A DNA stretch of 64,000 nucleotides from Micavibrio sp964400125 (GCA_964400125.1 CAYNSR010000010.1:1-64000); one strand, 5' to 3'; positions 42,752 through 52,848 are shown, counted from the first letter of the stretch. Numbers and translations are program-made. Notes: generated by a model not told the origin, from the sequence alone.

Positions 42752-45124
42752 ATGGCCCTTGATACCAGAAAATACGAACGAAAACACTCCGACCTGCTGC
42801 GCGACACACGCCCGTTCGAGCAGCGCGTCAAGGAATGGCTGAAGACGCCAACCAATTCCGCAACGGTTTTCATCGTCAGCGCGGTCGGCATCTACATGTT
42901 CGACGGTTTCACCAACTGGGCCGATCTGGTCATCATCATCCTGCTGATTTATTTCTACGCCCTGACGAAATCAGACCGCACCCTTGCCTTCAAACTCCCC
43001 CTCGGCAGCAAATTTGTTGATAAAAACAACAAGGGCGGCGGGCGCTCCGGCAAGGCTGAGGGGATTTTGTTTCTGGGGAATGTCGACAAGACCAATGAAG
43101 AAGTCTGGTTCACCAACAGCGATGCGAGAACCCATGTCCTGTATCTCGGAACGACCGGTTCGGGGAAAACCGAAGGGCTGAAATCGATGGTTTGCAATGC
43201 GCTGACCTGGGGGTCCGGTTTCGTCTATATCGACGGCAAGGCCGATACGGATTTGTGGTCGTCCCTGTCGTCTTTGGTGCGGCGCTTTGGCCGCGATGAC
43301 GATTTGCTGGTCCTGAACTACATGACCGGAAATTCGGACAAACGCTCACCTTCGAACACGATGAACCCGTTCAGCTCCGGTTCGGCTTCTTACCTCACCA
43401 ACATGCTGGTGAGCCTGATGCCAGAGGCCGAAGGCGACAACGCCATGTGGAAAGAACGGGCCGTTTCCCTGATCGGGTCCTTGATGCCTGCCCTGACATG
43501 GAAGCGCGACAATCAGGACATTCCGACCTCGGTCAGCACCATCCGTGAATATCTGGCGCTCAACAATGTCATTCGCCTGTCGCGGGACCAAGCCCTACCC
43601 GAAAAAATTCGCGGGTCCATTCGCGGCTATCTCGACACCCTGCCGGGCTATGTCGATGCGGCATTCGATGACACCGGACGCGAAAAACCCGCCGGGCCGG
43701 ATACGCAGATGATCGACACCACGACGCCGCGTCAGCAACACGGTTATCTGGCGATGCAGTTCACCCGGTCGCTGCAATCGCTCGGCGATGATTATGGCTA
43801 CATCTTCGACTCGCAGGCCGCCGATGTTGAAATGGTCGATTGCGTACTGAACCGCCGCATTCTGGTGGTCCTGATTCCGGCGCTGGAAAAATCCAGCGAC
43901 GAAACCGCGAACCTCGGTAAAATCGTCGCCGCGACCATCAAGGGGATGATGGGCTCCACGCTGGGGTCGACCGTCGAAGGCGAAGCGGCCAGCGTCATCG
44001 AAAACAAACCGACCCATTCCTCCACCCCGTTTATGTGCGTGTTCGACGAGGTCGGTTACTACACCGCATCGGGCATGGCGGTCATGGCGGCGCAGGCGCG
44101 TTCGCTCGGGTTCTGCCTGATTTATTCGGCGCAGGATTTGCCCGCGCTGGAAAAGCGCGTCAAGGAAGAGGCGCGTTCCATCACGGCCAACTGTAACATC
44201 AAAATCTTCGGCAAGCTGGAAGACCCGACCCAGACCAAGGATTTCTTTGAAAAAACCGTGGGTTCATCGATGGTGATGGAAGCTTCAGGCTTTCAGCTTT
44301 CCGGCGACCGCCAGACCGGATCATATTACGACACCAAGCAGGCGGGTCTGCAAATTCGCGCCCGCGCCAGCTATGACGGGCTGCGCGCCTTCAAGGAAGG
44401 GCAGGCCGTGATTGCCTTCGGCCCGATGGTCGTCGATACGATGATTTTTTACTGCAACCCCGGATTTGCCAAGGCGATGCGCGTGACGCGCTATATTTCC
44501 CTGCCGCCGCCGGATGAAAACCTGCTTTCCGCCGCGCCGCAGATTACCAAGCTGCGCGACCTGATGGTTCATAAAACATGGACCGCGGCCAAGGCCGATG
44601 TCCGCACCGAAACCCCGGCGGAAATCACCGCCCTGCTGAACGGGTTTACGGAAGGGCAGCAGGCCGGGCGCAACGGTTCGGAATCGGGGATGATCGCCGT
44701 CGCCGCTGTCTTTGGCCTGAGCAATCCGCTCGTACGTTCCGGTCTGGGCGGCGGCACGGCGGCTCAGCCGGGAAGCGCGCCCGCGCAGCCGCAAATCACC
44801 GCAGCCCCGCCGATCGGCCAACCGATCCCCGGCGGTGCAATTCCGGGATTTGGCAAACCGGCAGAAACCGCCATGGCCCCGGCTGCCGCGTCCGGCGGCG
44901 GCAACCCGATGGGATTCTTCGGCAAGAAAGACGACAACGCAGCGCCCACCCCGGGAATCGAACGCCCGGTGAGCTGGGATGAACTGGCGCAGGCCGGAGA
45001 AAAAATGCCGCCTTTGCCGCCCGCACCGGCGGTCAAACCGGTTACACTGGATGAGGAAACAAGGGCACTTCTCCGTCAGGCCGGTGAAAACACCCGCAAG
45101 GCCCTGTTCGATGACAAGGAGTAA
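42752..45124 (+). CDS. dotL: DotL/IcmO-like type IV coupling ATPase
   Basis: A 790-residue VirD4/TraD-class ATPase that would recruit substrates to a type IV secretion channel. Two N-terminal membrane segments (about 37-51 and 58-72), Walker A GTTGSGKT at residues 133-140, and Walker B CVFDEVGYY near residue 430. DotL-type segments are FVYIDGKADTDLWSSL and LGFCLIYSAQDLPALEKR. The final 130 residues are Pro/Gly/Ala-rich and end in a short helical motif; in Legionella the C-terminal tail of DotL binds adaptor proteins. It starts 21 nt after the preceding gene; the pilin-like gene starts 3 nt after it. Confidence 0.92.
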   Translation: MALDTRKYERKHSDLLRDTRPFEQRVKEWLKTPTNSATVFIVSAVGIYMFDGFTNWADLVIIILLIYFYALTKSDRTLAFKLPLGSKFVDKNNKGGGRSGKAEGILFLGNVDKTNEEVWFTNSDARTHVLYLGTTGSGKTEGLKSMVCNALTWGSGFVYIDGKADTDLWSSLSSLVRRFGRDDDLLVLNYMTGNSDKRSPSNTMNPFSSGSASYLTNMLVSLMPEAEGDNAMWKERAVSLIGSLMPALTWKRDNQDIPTSVSTIREYLALNNVIRLSRDQALPEKIRGSIRGYLDTLPGYVDAAFDDTGREKPAGPDTQMIDTTTPRQQHGYLAMQFTRSLQSLGDDYGYIFDSQAADVEMVDCVLNRRILVVLIPALEKSSDETANLGKIVAATIKGMMGSTLGSTVEGEAASVIENKPTHSSTPFMCVFDEVGYYTASGMAVMAAQARSLGFCLIYSAQDLPALEKRVKEEARSITANCNIKIFGKLEDPTQTKDFFEKTVGSSMVMEASGFQLSGDRQTGSYYDTKQAGLQIRARASYDGLRAFKEGQAVIAFGPMVVDTMIFYCNPGFAKAMRVTRYISLPPPDENLLSAAPQITKLRDLMVHKTWTAAKADVRTETPAEITALLNGFTEGQQAGRNGSESGMIAVAAVFGLSNPLVRSGLGGGTAAQPGSAPAQPQITAAPPIGQPIPGGAIPGFGKPAETAMAPAAASGGGNPMGFFGKKDDNAAPTPGIERPVSWDELAQAGEKMPPLPPAPAVKPVTLDEETRALLRQAGENTRKALFDDKE

Positions 45125-45127
45125 CCG

Positions 45128-45856
45128 ATGAACCGTTCCGGGCCACCGGACCGCCGGGACATGCAACGCGGCAGCGCCTTGTTTATGATCCTGATGGCGG
45201 TTGCCCTGTTTGCGGCGCTGGCCTTCACCTTCAGCCGCGGCTTGCAGCAGGGCAGCGAAAACCTGAGCGAACGGCAGGCCGACCTTGCCGCCACGGATAT
45301 TTTAGGGTTTGCATCAAAGGCGGAGCGCACGACAGGGTCCATGTTGCAGGTACGCGGCAGATCGGAAGTGGACCTGAATTTCGAAGGGCTGGACGGAATC
45401 TATACCAATACATATTGCAGCGCCGAGGCTTGCAAGTTTTTTTCGTCATCGGGTGGCGGCGTCATACCAGTCTATCCGATGAAGCGCTGGCTTGACCCGG
45501 CACAGAATAGCGAATCCTATTACGGATCGTGGTATGTCACCGCCCGGTTTTGTGTACAAGATGTCGGGCCGTCCAGTTCCTGCACCGGGAGCGACGGAAC
45601 GGATCTTCTCCTGATCCTTCCCTATCTGCAAAAACGCCTGTGCGAGAAGCTGAACATGAAACTGGGGATCGACTCTCCCGTCCCGGTAATTGCCGCCCCC
45701 GGGTCCATTGACGCCGGAGGAAAATTCAACGGCAGCTTCAATCCCGGGAGTCAGGTCGTGTGGAACGATGCCGCGCTCAATGGCCGCAGTGTCGGTTGTT
45801 TTTTCGACAGCAGCCTCAGCACACATCATTTTTATCAAGTGTTGATTCCGCGCTGA
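45128..45856 (+). CDS. Pilin-like (GspK/PilX-type N-terminus) exported protein
   Basis: A 242-residue protein with a prepilin-like N-terminus: basic lead, RRDMQRG, then the hydrophobic helix SALFMILMAVALFAALAFTF. There is no Glu at position 5 of the putative mature form, as in GspK/PilX-type minor pilins. The remainder has four or more Cys (SAEACKFF, FCVQDVGPSSSC, KRLCEKLN, GCFFDSS) that could form disulfides, and an NGSFNPGSQVVW stretch. AAGGAG eight bases upstream lies within the dotL stop region, so translation is coupled. The stop at 45856 abuts the argS stop with no spacer. Confidence 0.7.
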   Translation: MNRSGPPDRRDMQRGSALFMILMAVALFAALAFTFSRGLQQGSENLSERQADLAATDILGFASKAERTTGSMLQVRGRSEVDLNFEGLDGIYTNTYCSAEACKFFSSSGGGVIPVYPMKRWLDPAQNSESYYGSWYVTARFCVQDVGPSSSCTGSDGTDLLLILPYLQKRLCEKLNMKLGIDSPVPVIAAPGSIDAGGKFNGSFNPGSQVVWNDAALNGRSVGCFFDSSLSTHHFYQVLIPR

Positions 45857-47620
45857 TTACATGCGCTCCGGAATATCGATTCCCAAAAGGCCGAGCAGCA
45901 AATCCAGTTGCGCCAGAACGGCGGCACTCAGGGCCAGACGGCTGGCCCGCAGATGCGCATCGGTTTCCGACAGGATGTGGCAATTGCCGTAGAACGAACT
46001 AAAGGCATTGGCCAGACGATAGGCATAGTCGCACAGGATATGCGGCATGTAATTTTTCAGCGCCCCTTCGATAACCTCGGGCAGCTCGGTCAGCAGCAGG
46101 GCCAAGGGCCGATCCTGATCCTGCAAATGCAAGGCAGCCCCGGCATCCACCGCCCCCGCCTTGCGCAGCAACGATTTAATCCGCACGGCCTGATAGAGCA
46201 GATAAGGGCCGGTCTTGCCTTCGAAGGACGTCATGCGGTCGAGATCGAAAATATAATCGGATGAGCGCTGGTTCTGGAGGTCGGCGAATTTAATCGCGGC
46301 AACGCCGACCATATGCGCAATCCCGGCCATTTCCGCCGCGCTGGCGTCCTGCGCCAGATTGACGTCCTTCATGACCTCCAGCGCTTTCGATGTCGCGGAT
46401 TCAATCAGGTCTTCAAGACGCAATACGCCGCCCGCGCGGGTTTTGAACGGCTTCCCGTCTGTGCCGTTCATGGTCCCGTTCCCGGCATGGATCAATTCCA
46501 CCTCCGGCGGGACGATTCCGGTCTTGTAGGCCGCCCGGAAAACCTGTTCAAAGTGCAGGGCCTGACGTTGGTCGACGACATAAATCACTTTCGCCGGGCG
46601 CGGGTTCATGCGCATCCGGTCCAGCAACGTCGCCAGATCGGTCGTGCCATACATGACCGCACCATCGCTTTTATACAGGATCAGCGGCGGAAATTCTTTC
46701 TGGTCGTCGTTTTTTGCCACCGGAATGACCGTTGCTCCATCATCCACAACGGCATGCCCCCTGGCGACCAGATCCTGCGCCATCGGCGCAATCAGATCAT
46801 GCACCGTCGATTCGCCATTCCACAAATCGAAATGGACGTTCAGCTTCGCATAGTTTTCCTTCATGCTGGCGACGGACACATCGACGATGTGTTTCCACAA
46901 GGCCCGGTAACCCGTACGACCTTCCTGCAATGCAACGGTGGCGATCCGGGCGGTTTCGCGGCGCGATTCGTCATCCTTGCAGGCCTGTGCCGCGGAAGGG
47001 TAGACCTGTTCCAGATCGGCCAGCGTAAACGGTGATTCCGCCGGATACGGTCCCGTGAACAGAGGGTCGAAATACAACCATTCCGGATGACGCAGGGCGA
47101 ATTCACTGATGACCATGCCGATCTGTGTGCCCCAGTCGCCCATATGCACATCGCCGATCGTGTGATACCCCGCGAATTTCAATGTCCGGCGCAAGGCCTC
47201 GCCGATAATGGCGGTGCGCAGATGCCCCACATGCATGGCCTTGGCGACGTTGGGCCCGCCGTAATCCAGAACGATTGTTTCGCCTTGCGCCAGCGGCGCA
47301 ACACCCTGCCGCGCATCCGTTATCATGGCGTGAAGATGATTCGCCAGAAACGAATCGGTGACATTGATATTGATAAAACCCGGCCCCGCCACTTCAACCC
47401 GGGCAAACGCGGGATTGTCCAGCAAACGCGCCACGACGGCATCTGCCACCGCGCGAGGATTTTTCCCCGCTACTCTGGCGGCAGCCATCGCGCCGTTGCA
47501 TTGAAACTGTGCCAGATCGGGACGATCCGAAATGCGCATCTGCCCGTATTCGGCGGGCAGGCCCTCCGCCGCAAAGGCGATACCTGCGATATCGGTCAAT
47601 ATCTGAAGCAAGGACGTCAT
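45857..47620 (-). CDS. argS: Arginyl-tRNA synthetase
   Basis: 587-residue class I synthetase. HIGH-type motif GPNVAKAMHVGHLRTAI, then ArgRS-specific HMGDWGTQIGMVISEF, the KMSKS-equivalent KPFKTRAGGVLRLEDLIES and the C-terminal anticodon-binding DALR domain ending LLGLLGIDIPERM. Four-nt overlap with the YcxB-like gene upstream. Convergent and exactly adjacent to the pilin-like gene. Confidence 0.97.
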   Translation of the reverse strand: MTSLLQILTDIAGIAFAAEGLPAEYGQMRISDRPDLAQFQCNGAMAAARVAGKNPRAVADAVVARLLDNPAFARVEVAGPGFININVTDSFLANHLHAMITDARQGVAPLAQGETIVLDYGGPNVAKAMHVGHLRTAIIGEALRRTLKFAGYHTIGDVHMGDWGTQIGMVISEFALRHPEWLYFDPLFTGPYPAESPFTLADLEQVYPSAAQACKDDESRRETARIATVALQEGRTGYRALWKHIVDVSVASMKENYAKLNVHFDLWNGESTVHDLIAPMAQDLVARGHAVVDDGATVIPVAKNDDQKEFPPLILYKSDGAVMYGTTDLATLLDRMRMNPRPAKVIYVVDQRQALHFEQVFRAAYKTGIVPPEVELIHAGNGTMNGTDGKPFKTRAGGVLRLEDLIESATSKALEVMKDVNLAQDASAAEMAGIAHMVGVAAIKFADLQNQRSSDYIFDLDRMTSFEGKTGPYLLYQAVRIKSLLRKAGAVDAGAALHLQDQDRPLALLLTELPEVIEGALKNYMPHILCDYAYRLANAFSSFYGNCHILSETDAHLRASRLALSAAVLAQLDLLLGLLGIDIPERM

Positions 47621-48102
47621 TTTCCGGAGGAAACTTTCTGTTCAAGATACACAAGCGCCTGCGGCGAAACCCCGGCCAGCGGCAGGACGATATATTCCGC
47701 CTTCGGCCCGAACAGCAACCAGAAATCCGGTCGCTTTAAAATCCCGGTTAAAAAAGACCACGGCAAGGCGGATGTCCCGAGGGAAGATGTGACTTCAAAA
47801 CCGTCCTCCCCCAGCGCCATCGTGACGGCGGGGTCGTTCATCTGGCGGAAACGCAGCAACTTCAAACGCCTGTTCGCCCAATAGGCCAGAACGACAAACA
47901 ACGCAACTGCGCCCAAAACGCCCAACAACACCCAGCGCAACCAGACTATATCCGTCATCAGCCATGTCGGCAAAATCAGCAACAAGGCCGCCAGCCACAG
48001 ATGACCAAACCCCTTGCATATCAGACGATGCCAGACAAACGCGCGCACACCCTTTTTCAGGATTTCAGCATCATACACGACCCGTATGGAATGTTCCGCC
48101 AT
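47617..48102 (-). CDS. YcxB-like membrane protein
   Basis: A 161-residue protein with two membrane segments (about 36-51 and 54-75) and a C-terminal YcxB-type domain (VTMALGEDGFEVTSSLGTS, LPWSFLTGILKRPDFWLLF). Role unknown for the family. It lies 15 nt downstream of gyrB and overlaps argS by 4 nt, so is in the gyrB-argS transcription run. Confidence 0.75.
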   Translation of the reverse strand: MAEHSIRVVYDAEILKKGVRAFVWHRLICKGFGHLWLAALLLILPTWLMTDIVWLRWVLLGVLGAVALFVVLAYWANRRLKLLRFRQMNDPAVTMALGEDGFEVTSSLGTSALPWSFLTGILKRPDFWLLFGPKAEYIVLPLAGVSPQALVYLEQKVSSGK

Positions 48103-48117
48103 GGCATTTTCCGCTTT

Positions 48118-50583
48118 CTAAACGTCGAGATTGGAAACTTTCAGCGCGTTGTTCTGGATGAAGTCGCGTCGCGGCTCCACCACATCGCCCATCAGGGTCG
48201 AGAAAATATCATCCGCCTTGATGGCGTCTTCCAGCCTGACCTGCAACAGGGTGCGCACGGCCGGGTCGAGCGTAGTTTCCCACAATTGTTCCGGATTCAT
48301 TTCCCCGAGACCCTTGTAGCGCTGGATCTGCAAACCGCGACGGCCATAATCCTGAATCGCCTGATACAGGCTCATCGGGCCGCTGATCGGCTCTATTTCC
48401 TTCGTGCCGTCCTTGCTGATGAGCTTTCCGGGATGTTCAAAATTATCCTTCAGCCAATCGACCGCGCCGTGCAGGCGATGCGCATCTGTGCTGCGGATCT
48501 GGTCGGGCAGGATACGCACCCGTTCCGTCACACCGCGCATGGTGCGGTTGATGGCGTAGCCGCCAACGGGGGTAAAATCGACGGACCAGCCCTTTTCCTT
48601 GAGCGACGATGCGGCATTGAGCCGCGCCGCCAGCATGGCGCTGAGCTTTCCGGCCAGTTCCGGGCTTTCAAAAATCGCCTCGTCAAAGGCCCCGATGATC
48701 GCCGCCTGTTCGACGACGAATTTATTGTTGATCCGCTGCGTCAACGCATTGACCGACGACCGCAGATAACGCACCCGAATCAGCATGTCGCGCAGATCCT
48801 CCCCGGACCGGGCCGAACCCTTGTTGTCGCTGAGCATGACATCGGGCAGGGAAACATCGATCAGGTAATCTTCCAGAGACAGTTCGTTTTTCAGGTACAT
48901 CTCACCGGCATTGCCGCGCTTGACCTTGAACAACGGCGGCTGGGCGATATACATGTAGCCACGGGTAATCAGCTCCGGCATATGGCGGTAAAAAAACGTC
49001 AGCAGCAATGTGCGGATATGCGACCCGTCAACATCAGCGTCAGTCATGATAACAATCTTGTGGTAACGCACCTTGTCGATGGAAAATTCGTCCTTGATTC
49101 CGGCACCGAGCGCGGTAATCAACGTTCCGAGTTCGTTATTGGCAAGAATTTTGTCGAAACGCGCACGCTCAACGTTCAGAATTTTACCGCGCAGCGGCAT
49201 GATGGCCTGATTGCGGCGATCACGCGCCTGCTTGGCCGAACCACCGGCGGAATCGCCTTCGACAATGAAAATTTCTGATTTTGCCGGATCACGCTCCTGA
49301 CAATCGGCCAGTTTTCCGGGCAGGGTCGATATATCCATGACCCCCTTGCGGCGGGTCAGGTCGCGGGCGCGGCGGGCGGCTTCGCGCGCGGAGGCGGCTT
49401 CGGCCATTTTGGCGACGATTTTTCTGGCTTCCGCCGGGTTTTCGCCCAGCCATGTATGCAGATATTCGCCAACAATGCTTTCTACCACCGGACGCACTTC
49501 CGACGACACCAGCTTGTCCTTGGTCTGGGAAGAAAATTTCGGGTCAGGCACCTTGACCGACAAAACGCAAGTCAGACCTTCGCGCATATCTTCGCCGGTG
49601 ATTTTCAGGTCCTTGTTTTTCTTCATCAACCCTTCTTCGTCGGCATATTTCATCAATACGCGCGTCAACGCATTGCGAAAGGCCTGAAGGTGGGTCCCGC
49701 CATCGCGCTGCGGGATGTTGTTGGTGAAGCACAGCATGGTTTCATGGTAGGCATCGGTCCATTCCATCGCCACTTCGACGGTGATATATTCCTGCGTCGC
49801 CATCATGTGGACGGGCTTTTTAATCATCGCGACCTTGCTGCGGTCCAGATAGGCCACAAAACTTTCAATGCCGCCTTCGAAGAAAAATTCGACGAAGCGG
49901 GGTTCTTCCCCGCGATCGTCCTGCAGGGTGATCCGTACGCCGGAATTCAGGAAAGCCAACTCCCGCAGGCGATCTTCCAGTGTGGTGAAATCAAAATCCG
50001 TCATCGTGAAGGTTTTTGAAGACGGCATGAAAGTGATTTCCGTACCGCTGCGCTGTCCCGGCTTCATATCCGCGACGACCTTCAGCGGACCTTCGGCATC
50101 GCCGTGGCGGAAACGCATCGCCCATTCCTTGCCGTCGCGCCAGATGCGCAAATCCAGATATTCCGACAGCGCATTGACAACGGAAACACCGACGCCGTGC
50201 AGACCGCCGGAAACCTTGTAAGAGTTTTGATCGAATTTTCCGCCCGCATGCAATTGCGTCATAATCACTTCGGCGGCGGAAACGCCTTCTTCCTTGTGGA
50301 TGTCCACCGGAATGCCGCGACCATTGTCACGCACCGTAACCGACCCGTTGGCATTGATGACAACCTGCAAAATATCGGCATGTCCGGCCAGCGCCTCGTC
50401 AATGCCGTTATCGACGACTTCATACACCATATGGTGCAGGCCCGTGCCGTCATCGGTATCCCCGATATACATGCCGGGACGTTTGCGCACGGCATCAAGA
50501 CCACGCAGGACCTTGATGGAATCGGCGTCATACAGGGCGGCATTGGGGGCCGTTTCCGGCCCTTTTGCGGCGGGTTCGGTCAT
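48118..50583 (-). CDS. gyrB: DNA gyrase subunit B
   Basis: ATPase subunit of DNA gyrase. From ATG 50583 (AGGA eight bases upstream; a first ATG 21 nt earlier has no ribosome site) the product is 821 residues. GHKL motifs EVVDNGIDEALAG, DNGRGIP and GGLHGVGVSVVNALS; TOPRIM motifs EGDSAGGSAKQARDR and DADVDGSHIRTLLL; C-terminal QRYKGLGEMNPEQLWETT. Part of the minus-strand run dnaA, dnaN, recF, transporter, gyrB. Confidence 0.97.
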   Translation of the reverse strand: MTEPAAKGPETAPNAALYDADSIKVLRGLDAVRKRPGMYIGDTDDGTGLHHMVYEVVDNGIDEALAGHADILQVVINANGSVTVRDNGRGIPVDIHKEEGVSAAEVIMTQLHAGGKFDQNSYKVSGGLHGVGVSVVNALSEYLDLRIWRDGKEWAMRFRHGDAEGPLKVVADMKPGQRSGTEITFMPSSKTFTMTDFDFTTLEDRLRELAFLNSGVRITLQDDRGEEPRFVEFFFEGGIESFVAYLDRSKVAMIKKPVHMMATQEYITVEVAMEWTDAYHETMLCFTNNIPQRDGGTHLQAFRNALTRVLMKYADEEGLMKKNKDLKITGEDMREGLTCVLSVKVPDPKFSSQTKDKLVSSEVRPVVESIVGEYLHTWLGENPAEARKIVAKMAEAASAREAARRARDLTRRKGVMDISTLPGKLADCQERDPAKSEIFIVEGDSAGGSAKQARDRRNQAIMPLRGKILNVERARFDKILANNELGTLITALGAGIKDEFSIDKVRYHKIVIMTDADVDGSHIRTLLLTFFYRHMPELITRGYMYIAQPPLFKVKRGNAGEMYLKNELSLEDYLIDVSLPDVMLSDNKGSARSGEDLRDMLIRVRYLRSSVNALTQRINNKFVVEQAAIIGAFDEAIFESPELAGKLSAMLAARLNAASSLKEKGWSVDFTPVGGYAINRTMRGVTERVRILPDQIRSTDAHRLHGAVDWLKDNFEHPGKLISKDGTKEIEPISGPMSLYQAIQDYGRRGLQIQRYKGLGEMNPEQLWETTLDPAVRTLLQVRLEDAIKADDIFSTLMGDVVEPRRDFIQNNALKVSNLDV

Positions 50584-50701
50584 CGTCTTTTCCTGATCGT
50601 TCATGGGGGTTGAAACCGTGCATTTTTATAGCATGGCGAACATCAAAAGGACACTAAAAAAAACGCTTTTTCAGGCTTTTTTTGTCAATAAAATCAATGC
50701 G

Positions 50702-51595
50702 TTATATCAAAACAAATCCCGCCAGCACCAGTGCCGAAAGGACCACCAGCAATCCTGCTTTCATATCGCCGACCTGCTGCTTTTTTACCACGCGGTAATA
50801 CAAAATAACCCAAAGCGGCGTGGTCAGGATCACCACGCTGATATAGGCCGGATTTTCAACGATCTGATAGCCGTAGGATTTGAAAATCATATGCACGAGC
50901 GTGTTCAGCCCCATCAGCACGCCACTGGTCATCGCCACGCGCCCGGCAAACACCGCGCGCGGCACCGGGTTCCAGACTGCCTCAAGCACACCGAAAATGA
51001 TAACCATCAACAAGGCCTGCAATGCCATGTAACCGAAAACGGCGCTATGGGGCGACATGGCGCTGTCGAGCGCGATCTTGGCGTAAACCACCCCCATCCC
51101 CGACATCAGGATCACAGGACCGAGCGCGCGCAGATGTTCGCGGGTGATCGGTTCTTTTTGCAAACGCATGGCAAAAAACACGGCAGAACAGGTCGCAGCC
51201 AGAATACCCAGCCCGCGCAACGGTGCATCCAGATAGTTCGCCAGCGTTACAGGATCGAGCGCGATCCACATAAAAAACGTGACCAGAACGCTTAACGGGA
51301 TCAATCGCGACATCACCCCCGCTCCGAATTCTTCCGAGGCGCGGATGCTGGAAAGGTCGGCATAGGCCCAGATAAAGGCCGTCACGAAGGTCGCCGCATA
51401 AAAGGTTGGGTTGGCGGGCAAGCCCGTCAGAAACAAAACCGGCAGCGCCGCCAGCAACATCACCACCCGCAGCCAGAACATCATCGACAGGCGTTCGGCA
51501 CGGATTTTTTCATGCATAATCGGCACGATAGCCGCCGTCAGCGCCGCCCCCAAAGACAATCCGACCCAGGACAGGACACCGAAAATTCCGATCAT
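50702..51595 (-). CDS. EamA-like (drug/metabolite transporter superfamily) membrane protein
   Basis: A 297-residue polytopic protein with ten hydrophobic segments arranged as two repeats, the EamA-type topology. It begins MIGIFGVLSWVGLSLGAALT and the second half starts near LGPVILMSGMGVVYAKIALD. Substrate unknown. It is inserted between recF (ATGA overlap of 4 nt) and gyrB, genes that are usually neighbours, so it is translated with recF. Confidence 0.8.
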   Translation of the reverse strand: MIGIFGVLSWVGLSLGAALTAAIVPIMHEKIRAERLSMMFWLRVVMLLAALPVLFLTGLPANPTFYAATFVTAFIWAYADLSSIRASEEFGAGVMSRLIPLSVLVTFFMWIALDPVTLANYLDAPLRGLGILAATCSAVFFAMRLQKEPITREHLRALGPVILMSGMGVVYAKIALDSAMSPHSAVFGYMALQALLMVIIFGVLEAVWNPVPRAVFAGRVAMTSGVLMGLNTLVHMIFKSYGYQIVENPAYISVVILTTPLWVILYYRVVKKQQVGDMKAGLLVVLSALVLAGFVLI

Positions 51596-52749
51596 GCTGC
51601 AATACCTTTTGTAACGGGTGTGATATGGCCGTCGGCAATATTCAGGAAATATCCCGCCTGTTGCAACGGTTCAAAAAGCGCCAGATCGGTCCCGGTCATA
51701 AAAACCTGCACCTTCATGTCCAGCAATATCCTGTATAGCACGGCGCGCCGCGATTCATCCAGATGCGCGGCAACCTCGTCCAGCAACAAAACCGGCGGGT
51801 TGCCGTGTTCGGCCCCGATCATCCGCGAATGCGCCAGAACCATCCCGATCAGCAGGGCTTTTTGTTCGCCGGTGGAACACTGGTCGGCGGGCATTTGTTT
51901 GGCATCGTACCGGACCAGAAGATCGCTTTTGTGCGGTCCGGTCGCCGCCCCGCCGGTTTCGCAGTCCTGCGCCCGGCTGGCGCGGAGCTGATAACGCAGC
52001 ATTTCTTCGACCTCCAGCGCAGGCACGCGGCGCACCAGTTCCTCGACCGTGCCGCGCAAACCCAGAACCGCGCGCGGGAAATGCGCCTGTATCTCCGCAG
52101 GCGTCCGGTCGATGGCTTGTTGCAAACGGCGGATAAAATCCTGCCGCCCGGCGGCGATGGCAACACCAGTCCCGGCCATCGTCGCCTCCAGCCCGTCAAG
52201 CCAGGCCGGGTCGGCATTACCGACCTGCAACAATCTGGAGCGCTGGCGCATGGCGTTTTCATAGCGCGTCGTCCGTCCGGAATGGCCGGGATCGAAGGCA
52301 AAAACCATGCGGTCGAGAAATTTACGCCGTCCTGCCGCCGCATCGACGAACAGGCGGTCCATTTGCGGGGTCAGCCAGATGACCGAGAGATATTCCGTCA
52401 TCGCCGCCTGCCCGCCTTTGGCGGATTCGCCGTTGATGCGGATTACCCGTTTGTCGTCCATCCCATCGCGGCCCGTGCCGATACGCACAGGGCCATAGGC
52501 CGATTCAATCAGGGCCGACACAGACCACGGAACAAAATTATCTGCGGCGATATCGCGATTTTGCACCTCGGCGATTTTCGCCGTGCGCAGCCCCCGCCCC
52601 GGCGACAGGAAAGAAATCGCCTCCAGCACGTTTGTTTTTCCCGCGCCGTTCTGCCCGCACAAAACCACAACCCCCGCCGGTAAACCGCCAAGTTCAGAGG
52701 CCGCGTAATTGCGGAAACAGGAAAGCTGGAGCGACTGGATATAAGGCAT
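51592..52749 (-). CDS. recF: DNA replication and repair protein RecF
   Basis: 385-residue SMC-like ATPase of recombinational gap repair. Walker A CGQNGAGKTNVLEAISFL, signature STGEQKALLIGMVLAH, Walker B VLLLDEVAAHLDESRR. The start ATG at 52749 has no strong ribosome site. The 99-nt gap to dnaN is A/T-rich and may carry a promoter. Confidence 0.96.
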   Translation of the reverse strand: MPYIQSLQLSCFRNYAASELGGLPAGVVVLCGQNGAGKTNVLEAISFLSPGRGLRTAKIAEVQNRDIAADNFVPWSVSALIESAYGPVRIGTGRDGMDDKRVIRINGESAKGGQAAMTEYLSVIWLTPQMDRLFVDAAAGRRKFLDRMVFAFDPGHSGRTTRYENAMRQRSRLLQVGNADPAWLDGLEATMAGTGVAIAAGRQDFIRRLQQAIDRTPAEIQAHFPRAVLGLRGTVEELVRRVPALEVEEMLRYQLRASRAQDCETGGAATGPHKSDLLVRYDAKQMPADQCSTGEQKALLIGMVLAHSRMIGAEHGNPPVLLLDEVAAHLDESRRAVLYRILLDMKVQVFMTGTDLALFEPLQQAGYFLNIADGHITPVTKGIAA

Positions 52750-52848
52750 AGAGTTTATTTAACCACAGTGGACTCCAGAAAAGGCATAAAAAAAGGCACA
52801 AATTTTTAGCGCCTTTTTTTGCAACTCTTGCGCAAACTTCAACCGGGA

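Noticed and set aside
40908..45856. A conjugation (relaxase) module
   Set aside because: No relaxase, primase or transfer-origin-like sequence is visible, so the locus cannot be called conjugative from this window.
48001..49278. 425-codon open frame antisense to gyrB
   Set aside because: It runs through conserved gyrB TOPRIM and C-terminal codons and crosses two real genes.
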